NCBI GenBank assembly: GCA_963931865.1
Contig: OZ007507.1
Coordinates: 3,564,077 to 3,628,076, forward strand
Source of the DNA: Axinella damicornis
Lineage: Eukaryota > Porifera > Demospongiae > Axinellida > Axinellidae
Reading direction: 5' to 3'
Length of the DNA stretch: 64,000 bases
The notes beneath the pieces are model-generated. The model saw only the letters and a list, made by a program, of their open reading frames with translations, had not been told where the DNA came from and did no database searches. Below are positions 57,371 to 64,000 of this stretch, piece after piece. The position numbers and the translations under genes were made by a program. Positions within the stretch are counted from its first letter, which is position 1; every line of letters begins with the position of its first letter.

Positions 57371-57454
57371 CATCTCAGAAAACAAGATCTCAGATGAAGG
57401 AACATCTGCACTTGCTGGAGCTATGCGAGTGAACCAGAGCCTTCAGACACTAAA
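57371..57454 (+). CDS. LRR exon 22
   Basis: 84 nt, phase 2. Identical to LRR exon 21 (tandem copy). Confidence 0.85.
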
Positions 57455-57799
57455 GTGAGTCCAGACATTCATGTCCTAGTTCTTAAGAGTTGTGTACTGA
57501 GAATTCAGTGACAGTGATAGCGTAACTCAAGTGATAGCGTATTCCCGGGTGTAAATGAAACTATAATGAATTGGCTGTTTATGCGCAATCTGTGTGAATC
57601 CTCTAAATGTCCGTTCGTAAGATGTCGCTTGTGTTCTTTTGTCGTACATTCAATATCCTGCCTGTTTCCCCAATGTGTGGTGCAGCCGGATCAGCCAAAC
57701 TCAGTCTGCCCTCCGCAGGAAGGGTGGGAATGGGAGGTGGGTGGGTGGGTGTTACCCTCTGGGTAATAGCAGACAAGGGATTGTGCACATCTGTCAGGT

Positions 57800-58272
57800 C
57801 TAGGCCTTGGCGGATTTTGCTCAAACTTTTTCCTGTTTTTCTTTTCTTTTTTTCTCCTCTTATTAACCTATTTTTCTTTTTCGTTCACCTATTATGCTGG
57901 CATTGATTCTGAAAAATCCACGTCATATACACTCAATACACATTTGAAACTGATTCTGAGTGACAGTGTCACTATGACAGCGCATCAAATAGAACAAACT
58001 ATCAGGCCAATATACATACTTCTGAGTAGTTCTATCTAATACGTAGCTAGCTAGCTATAGCTTACATAGCTAGCTGCTAGCCTAGTAGTAGTCTACATTA
58101 CAAACCTGTACCTGACCGTGTTGTTTTCTCAAGTTTACAAATTATAAATCCCGTTTGTACCTATTTTTCTCATCAGAGCCAGAAAGTGTACCTATTTTTC
58201 CCAGCATAATTCACTATGCTCAGAAGCACCTATTTCCCCAAAATTATGCTGGTAAAATCCGCCAAGGCCTAG
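57800..58272. mobile_element. CTAGGCCTTGGCGGATTTT element, copy 2
   Basis: Tandem copy of 56536-57008. The left flank TCAGGT has one change from TCATGT; the right flank is TCATGT. Confidence 0.75.
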
Positions 58273-58643
58273 TCATGTCTAAATTAAGAAGTTTCCATGG
58301 GTGATCTGAGATTGTTGAATGACCTGCAACCTGAAGTGTAGTGAGGGGTGGAGCCTTTCTCAATAGTCATTGTATTGTGAGGTGTACATGTTGGGATGCA
58401 TACACTAGTCAGTACCCGTTTGGATCATATGGTTGGCCTGTGTGTATCAATGACATCATCAATTATAGAGAGCTCAACCAACATACTGCACTGGAATATA
58501 CAGTGGTGTGGGAATTGGATCTGGGAATTAGTCATCCACTTCCATAACCTGCATTTCTTTCGATACTTACTACTGAGATACAGTATCAGATGCTGTTTGT
58601 CATGCAGTTTGTCAGTTTTTAAGCTGCATTATTTATTCCTCAG

Positions 58644-58727
58644 CATCTCAGAAAACAAGATCTCAGGTGAAGGAGCCTATGCACTTGCTGGAGCTCTGCG
58701 AGTGAACCGGAGCCTTCAGGCGCTAAA
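58644..58727 (+). CDS. LRR exon 23
   Basis: 84 nt, phase 2. ISENKISGEG, then AYALAGALRVNRSLQAL. Confidence 0.85.
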
Positions 58728-59063
58728 GTGAGTCCAGACATTCATGTCCTAGTTCTTAAGAGTTGTGTACCGAGAATTCAGTGACAGTGATGAGCATAAC
58801 TCAAGTGATAGCATATTCTCGTGTGTATAGGTGCAGCAATAATAAATTGGCTATTTACGCACAATCTGTGAAGACAACCCCTTTGTAGTTAGGCATTGGT
58901 TCCTTAAGAGTTGTGTACTGAGAATTCTTTTTCTTCTTTATCCATATTTAATATATATAGCCTGCATTTCTTTCAATGCATTAATTAACTACCAAGATAT
59001 AGTATCAGATGCTGTTTACTATATGCAGCTTGTCGGTTTTATGCTACTTTATTCATTCCTCAG

Positions 59064-59147
59064 CATCTCAGAAAACAAGATCTCAGATGAAGGAGCCTCT
59101 GCACTTGCTGGGGCTCTGCAAGTGAACCGGAGGCTTCAGACACTAAA
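59064..59147 (+). CDS. LRR exon 24
   Basis: 84 nt, phase 2. ISENKISDEG, then ASALAGALQVNRRLQTL. Confidence 0.85.
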
Positions 59148-59801
59148 GTGAGTCCAGACATTCATGTCCTAGTTCTTAAGAGTTGTGTACCGAGAATTCA
59201 GTGACAGTGATGAGCATAACTCAAGTGATAGCATATTCCCGGGTGTAGATGCAACTATAATGAATTGGCTGTTTACGCACAATCTGTGTGAATCCTCTAT
59301 ATGTCCGTTCACAAGTTATCGCTTGTGTTCTTTTCTCGTACATTCAATGTCTTGTCTGTTTCTCCAATGTGGGGTGCAGCCGGATCAGCCAAACCCAGTC
59401 TACGCTCCACAGGAAGGGTGGGAATGGGAGGTGGGTGGGTGGGTGTTACCCTCTGGGTAATAGCAGACCAGGGATTGTACACATCTGTCATGCCTAAATT
59501 GCCTAAAGTTTCCATGGGTGATCAGAGACTGTTGAACGCATTGTAGAGCTGCAACCTGAAGTGTAGTGAGGGTGGAGCCTTTCTCAATAGTCATTGTGTT
59601 GTGAAGTGGTAACTTACGTAATTATGTACAAGTTGGGTTGCATCAATTTATAGAGAGCTCAACCAACATACTGCACTGGAATATACAGTGGTGTGGGAAT
59701 TGAATTAGTCATCCACTCTTGTAACCTATGTTTCTTTCGATGCCTTACTACTATCAGATGCTGTTTGTCAGGTTTTAAGCTACATATTATTCATTCCTTA
59801 G
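59148..59801 (+). other. Intron between LRR exons 24 and 25: intact intron unit
   Basis: This is the cleanest full copy of the intron unit (about 650 bp) without an obvious insertion. It is useful as a reference for locating insertion points elsewhere. Confidence 0.7.
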
Positions 59802-59885
59802 CATCTCAGGAAGCAAGATCTCTGATGAAGGAGCCTCTGCACTCGCTGAAGCTCTGCAAGTGAACCAGAGCCTTCAGACACTAGA
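59802..59885 (+). CDS. LRR exon 25
   Basis: 84 nt, phase 2, acceptor TTCCTTAG. ISGSKISDEG, then ASALAEALQVNQSLQTL. The asparagine of the LRR consensus is S. Confidence 0.8.
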
Positions 59886-60028
59886 GTGAGTCCAGACATT
59901 CATGTCATAGTTCTTAAGAGTTGTGTACTGAGAATTCAGTGACAGTGATGAGCATAACTCAAGTGGTAGCGTAGATGCTGTTTGCCATACACTTTGCCAG
60001 TTTTTAAATTACATTATTCGTTCCTCAG

Positions 60029-60112
60029 CATCTCAGAAAACGAGATCTCAGATGAAGGAGCCTCAGCACTCGCTGGAGCTCTGCAAGTGAACCGGAGCCT
60101 TCAGACACTAGA
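60029..60112 (+). CDS. LRR exon 26
   Basis: 84 nt, phase 2. ISENEISDEG, then ASALAGALQVNRSLQTL. The next intron is only 90 nt. Confidence 0.85.
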
Positions 60113-60202
60113 GTGAGTCCAGACATTCACTTCCTAATTCTTAAGAGTTGTAGCTATACTGAGAATTCACTGTAGGTGAAAGAGATCTATATATTTCTGC
60201 AG

Positions 60203-60286
60203 CCTCTGCAGAAACAGCATCTCAGATGAAGGAGCCTCTGCATTCGCTGGAGCTCTGCAAGTGAACCAGAGCCTTCGGATACTAGA
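60203..60286 (+). CDS. LRR exon 27
   Basis: 84 nt, phase 2, acceptor TTTCTGCAG. LCRNSISDEG, then ASAFAGALQVNQSLRIL. Confidence 0.85.
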
Positions 60287-60380
60287 GTGAGTCCAGACAT
60301 TCATTTCCTAATTCTTAAGAGTTGTAGCTATACTGAGAATTCATTGTAGGTGAAAGAGATCTACGTATATATTTCTGCAG

Positions 60381-60464
60381 CCTCTGCAGAAACAGCATCT
60401 CAGATGAAGGAGCCTCTGCACTCGCTGGAGCTCTGCAAGTGAACCAGAGCCTTCAGACACTAGA
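60381..60464 (+). CDS. LRR exon 28
   Basis: 84 nt, phase 2. LCRNSISDEG, then ASALAGALQVNQSLQTL; a close tandem copy of LRR exon 27 after a 94-nt intron. Confidence 0.85.
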
Positions 60465-60485
60465 GTGAGTCCAGACATTCATGTC

Positions 60486-61180
60486 CTACCGTATTATTTG
60501 TATGCTTTCATTTTTAGCTGTACGAATTGATTAGAGTATGTAAATTACCAAATATTTCCGGAAACAGGGGGTGTACGAATAAATAGAGGAATCGTATGAT
60601 CCGAAGTGTCTCAACGGTTGAAGGCCAGGAGGCATGTGATGCCTGGACCTCCACAAGCTGTCAAAGCGAGCAAAGTGGATGCCAAATGAAAATTATTACA
60701 GCACTCGCAGTTTCGCCACGAGGATAAGTGCCAGTACAGGACGGCAATCATAAGGGTGTGATCAGAATCTTCACGGGCCTTTCCTGAGAGCTGACAGTCG
60801 AAACGTGCGCTTGAGCAATATGACTATGTTCACCATTGAGTACGACATCTGTAAATGCTTTAGCTAACCTGCTTGAAGCAGTTTTTTGCCAACAAACACA
60901 CAGACACAAAGGTATTGCTTTACCCCAGCGCATGCCGGGCAAAAATGATGCTAAGAGATTGCTACTACTGTACATGGAATATCAAAGCTTGATAACTCCC
61001 AAAACTATATGCTCATCACTGTCACTGTTCAAATTCTCACTACACACCCCTTAAGAACAACTGTACAATTTCTAATAATTCGTACCCCTATTAATTTGTA
61101 CATCCCCCATTTCCGAGACAAAACGGTAATTTACGTACTCTAATCAATTCGTGCACGTAAAAATGAATATTTGTACAGCG
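60486..61180. mobile_element. Inverted-repeat element with GTACGAATTGATTAGAGTA ends
   Basis: TTTGTATGCTTTCATTTTTA, GTACGAATTGATTAGAGTA and GTAAATTACC at the left are inverted at about 61050-61180. A partial copy of the end is at about 28530-28610. The interior includes an inverted piece of the 45.3-kb repeat. Confidence 0.5.
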
Positions 61181-62495
61181 GGTCGATCGGTTTGAGTTTT
61201 ATCGTGGCTGATGGTGGCGACGGTGGAGCCGGAGGAGGTGAAGGGCCCTTGCGTTTCTTGAAGAAAGACAGCAGCACAGCCATTTACATTGTCCAGGTGT
61301 ACTTCTCGGGCTGGCCGCCATTGGGACGTTTCTGTACCTGCTACAAGTCAAGGCGTTTTCACCATTATTTCAGCTACTTTGTATTATCAGTTTCTTGGCT
61401 CCATCCGTTTCAAAATTTCATGTTAGCACATGACCTCACTCTGACGTACGTAGTATGGTGTACTGTTGGTCTCGGTACCAGACTCGTGAATGGCGGTACT
61501 GTCGCTTTTGACAAGATTAGCCACCATACTCAGGGTATGTCCTCCAGACAGTTCTAGTTAACTGTGAACATGATAAGATTGCTGAATAAGCGAGCGGTGC
61601 CCGAGGCCAGTAGAACTGTGCAAGAACACTGGTTTTCAGACTATGCCGAGTAAACGTGTTGACATCACTGCATAATGATAATTTTATTACTTTTCTTTTT
61701 CAAACTATTGGATGTTTTTGTCATCTATCAAGCACAGAAATGCTGTTAACTTTGTATCTGTGTTATTCTGAGAGGAAAGACAACTCCCAAGTTGGCCTGA
61801 TTTGCTGAAACTGCCAAAAACATCCACGACTGACTGACTGACACACAGACAAACAGATCAGTTACTTAACCCTGCTTACAAGTGTGCACACGGGGTAAAT
61901 ATTCACTGCTGTGTGGTGCAGCCGGATCAGCCAAACCCAGTCTGCCCTCCGCAGGAAGGGTGGGAATGGGAGGTGGGTGTGTGGGTGTTACCCTCTGGGT
62001 AATAGCAGACCAGGGATTGTGCACATCTGTCATCCCTAAATTGCCTAACGTGTCCATCAGGGATCATGCAGAGACTGCATGTTGAACGCATTGTAGAGCT
62101 GCAATCTGAAGTATAGTGAGGGTGGAGCCTTCTCAATAGTCGTTGTATTGTGAACAGTTACATATGTAAATGCATACTCTAGTCAGTACCCAGTAGGGTG
62201 TTCATATGTAGAAGTAGCTTTGCTTGCTTCGCTCACTCAGCTACTTCCCCCTTGTTTGCCTACGTTAGTAATCCGGCGCCGGACAGCTCTCTGTGCAGAG
62301 CTGCTGCTCCCCGATTGCGTCCACTTCAGCTGCTGCTCGCCAATTGCATCTACCAGCTGTTCTGGAAGATTCCAGCCTATGCCCAATGTTTGCGACCATT
62401 CTTCGCAGAGTTCGAGGTTCAGTAAATTGATTGAAGTACGTACAAAGGTTGCGCGTCACTATAGTCTAGTCCCGCCCCATGAACATCCCACTTCC

Positions 62496-62498
<3 letters not shown>

Positions 62499-62548
<50 letters not shown>

Positions 62549-62572
62549 AAACACACACACACAAACACACCA
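62499..62572 (+). repeat. (CA)n microsatellite
   Basis: An almost pure CA run with a few AA interruptions. Confidence 0.95.
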
Positions 62573-62688
62573 TTAAAATCTTAATGTATTGATGGTTGGC
62601 CTGTGTGTATCATCAATTATAGAGAACTCAACCAACTCTGAACATAGCCTGGAATATACAGAGGTTTGGGAATGGGATCTGAGAATTA

Positions 62689-63508
62689 CCCGGGCGTACT
62701 GAGGCATGGGTAATCTGTTTCACGTCACTCGGAGAATAATTAATAGTGTGCGGAAATATTCATTTAGTGTACGGAGAAAGATAATGGCAGCGCAAAAAAA
62801 CCAGCAGAGTATAGTCTACTAGTGTGTCCTCTGGATGATAGGTGTAGCTTCGCTTTGTGCTAGTTGTAGCCTATGTATACCTTTGGTAGTTGCTTGTGTG
62901 ACTACGTGGTGCTGCTCCTGTGTGGATTTCGAACGGCAGTATATGCTTGACCTTTACACTGTATGCTGCCGACTGTGTACATGGAAAGTGTTGGAGGAAA
63001 GGCGGAAGTGAAGAATGCTACATAAAGTTGTCGGATATGGCTTGGGGAGTTGAGTATGTATCGGCAATAGCAAATCGTGCTACATGGAAGTGAGTTCACT
63101 GTTGATGCTCATTTATGGGCGTGCTTTGTGTCGTAACGCTACTCGATATTGATGACTTTCGCGTCCAGCAGGAGTGTTGTTGGTGACTGCCGATTCATGT
63201 AGATGGTTCCATGTATAGTACCATGAGCTGAACGTGTACAGAACGTTTGGTTGCGGACAAAAGTTGTCTTCACCGCTGCCTTTTGTGATTTATTCTTAAA
63301 TATTGGACAATTGATGTAGGCTGCAATTACTAGCCACGCCCACATATGGGGTTTCCATGGTAACATGCATATAGCTTGGGGTTTCTATTATATAGGTATG
63401 ATCATACTCCATCTGATTCCTTGTAGTTTACAAAATATTGATGAAAGTGTACCTGTATGTCTAGAACTGAAAAATTATGCCCGACGCATGCCTTAGTTCA
63501 CGTGAGGT
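62689..63508. mobile_element. Probable insertion with imperfect inverted ends
   Basis: Removing the segment restores the intron consensus GAGAATTA-GTCATCC. The left end CCCGGGCGTACTGAGGCATGG and right end (inverted ACCTCACGTGAACTAAGGCA) are loosely inverted. The interior has no recognised gene. Confidence 0.45.
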
Positions 63509-64000
63509 GTCATCCACTTCCATAACCTACATTTATTTTGATACTTACTACTGAGATACTGTATCAGATGCTGTTTGCCATGCAGTTTGTCAGTTTTTAA
63601 GCTACATATTTATTCCTCAGCATCTCAGTGAGCGAGATTTCAGATGAAGGAGCCTCTGCACTCGCTGGAGCTCTGCAAGTGAACCAGAGCCTTCAGACAC
63701 TTGAGTGAGTTCAGACATTCATATCCTAGTTCTTAAGAGTTGTGTACTGAGAATTCAGTGACAGTGATGAGCATAACTCAAGTGATAGCATAGTCCCGGG
63801 TGTAGATGCAACTATAATGAATTGTTTACGCACAATCTGAGGGAAGACACCCCTTTGCCATTAGGCATTTGGCTCCTTGCAATTGATTGCTATAGCTCAC
63901 TAAACGCAAAATGTAAAATGCCAATTTTTGTATCCTGCACCTGTTTCAAACTGTATCTTGGGAACTGAGCAACCAATCACTTTCAAATTTGCCCGGCAGT
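63509..64000 (+). repeat. Start of a third copy of the duplicated block
   Basis: It matches about 29872-30365 and 49625-50115 to the end of the window, without the 28920 MITE upstream. It predicts further LRR exons beyond 64000. Confidence 0.75.
63621..63704 (+). CDS. LRR exon 29 (last in window)
   Basis: 84 nt, phase 2. ISVSEISDEG, then ASALAGALQVNQSLQTL. The flanks match those of LRR exon 5 almost exactly, but the variable half differs. The gene continues beyond the window. Confidence 0.85.

Larger units (their letters stand above)
56107..58640 (+). repeat. Tandem duplication, 1,264-bp period
   Basis: The segment 56107-57370 (LRR exon plus full intron with its inserted 473-bp element) is repeated at 57371-58640 with few differences. 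A third, more diverged exon follows at 58644. The insertion is in both copies, so it preceded the duplication. Confidence 0.85.
21800..63620 (+). repeat. LRR-intron repeat unit (dispersed tandem family)
   Basis: Most LRR introns are copies of one unit. After the donor it reads GTGAGTCCAGACATTCATGT, CTAGTTCTTAAGAG, then CAGTGACAGTGATGAGCATA. In the middle come GCAGCCGGATCAGCCAAAC, GGGTGGGAATGGGAGG and TTACCCTCTGGGTAATAGC. Before the acceptor come CTTCCATAACCTACATTTC, ACTGAGATACTGTATCAGATG and CATTATTCATTCCTCAG. Middle-block copies occur near 22.7, 24.15, 45.8, 47.1, 56.45, 57.7, 59.4 and 61.95 kb. The exon and its intron were duplicated together, and many copies were later interrupted by transposons. 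Confidence 0.85.
60465..63620 (+). other. Intron between LRR exons 28 and 29
   Basis: It contains an inverted-repeat element (60486-61180), the repeat shared with 45.3 kb, an intron-unit block (61915-62190), a CA repeat (62499-62572) and an insertion with imperfect inverted ends (62689-63508). The frame at 61171-61557 begins inside repeat sequence. Its glycine-rich GDGGAGGGEGPLRFLKK stretch has a decayed minus-strand match near 28441-28510. No domain is known. Confidence 0.55.
13820..63704 (+). other. NLR-type immune receptor gene (CARD-like / DEATH / DEATH / NACHT / LRRn), 3' incomplete
   Basis: This is the gene-level span. Exons: 13820-14117, 16660-18213, 19555-21079, then 29 LRR exons from 22048 to 63704. 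Phases fit throughout: exon 1 ends with one base of a codon and exon 2 supplies two; exon 2 ends with one and exon 3 supplies two; exon 3 ends with two and every LRR exon begins with one and ends with two. NLRs are cytosolic sensors: the LRRs bind or auto-inhibit, NACHT oligomerises with ATP, and death folds recruit adaptors or caspases. That role is inferred from family knowledge. No final exon is visible, and the LRR run may include exons of other gene copies or alternative exons. Confidence 0.65.

Noticed and set aside
61171..61557. 128-residue frame with a glycine-rich start
   Set aside because: It spans the junction of two different repeats. Only its first third recurs, as a decayed inverted copy near 28.5 kb.
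22520..62085. Conserved plus-strand frames ending WEWEVGGWVLPSG in many LRR introns
   Set aside because: They recur because the intron unit is duplicated. Similarity is equally high outside the frame, lengths and starts vary, and they lie between valid LRR splice sites.
62220..62576. Long frame ending in a His/Thr run
   Set aside because: It is a translation of a CA microsatellite.

Overview
The window is eukaryotic and most likely from an early-branching metazoan, probably a demosponge. Evidence: genes are split by GT-AG introns with matching phases; death-fold, NACHT and ribonuclease-inhibitor-type leucine-rich repeat (LRR) modules occur in animal NLR order; an interstitial TTAGGG run is present; and miniature DNA transposons are very dense. 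The sponge assignment is inference from this architecture (large DEATH/CARD-NACHT-LRR families are described in sponges) and was not tested by a search.

Layout. 1-13.7 kb is repeat-rich and holds no gene I can support. It contains a foldback element with a nested 9-bp-TSD element (1.1-2.4 kb), a ~700-bp-period satellite built of ~230-bp subunits (2.5-6.2 kb), a foldback element interrupted by a TA-flanked element (8.2-9.5 kb), a broken pogo/Tigger-type transposase (9.8-10.6 kb), and several short inverted-repeat elements.

13.8-63.7 kb is best read as one plus-strand NLR-type immune receptor gene that continues past the window. Exon 1 (13820-14117) encodes a CARD-like death fold. Exon 2 (16660-18213) encodes a DEATH domain, an unrecognised conserved-looking domain and a second DEATH domain. 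Exon 3 (19555-21079) encodes a NACHT ATPase with a clear Walker A. Exon 3 ends in phase 2, which is exactly the phase of the 29 LRR exons that follow. 28 of these are 84 nt, one is 75 nt, each encodes about one 28-residue LRR, and none has an internal stop. Splicing all of them gives about 1,930 residues so far. No last exon or poly(A) site for the LRR part is visible, so a run of partial or tandem genes, or alternative use of exons, cannot be excluded.

The LRR introns derive from one ancestral repeat unit, later loaded with transposons, so the array grew by repeated exon-plus-intron duplication. A ~7.6-kb segment with seven intact LRR exons is duplicated almost exactly (28871-38156 and 48624-56240), and a third copy begins near 63.5 kb. 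Within these near-identical copies, differences concentrate in the LRR codons that form the predicted ligand-facing surface. In one exon pair, 11 of 26 consecutive bases differ while the flanks barely change. Two insertions in the introns have exact empty sites. They start TCA plus a hairpin with a constant GGTA loop but different, compensating stems, and end in a long palindrome. They look like non-autonomous Helitron/HUH-type elements. These two observations are the most interesting in the window.
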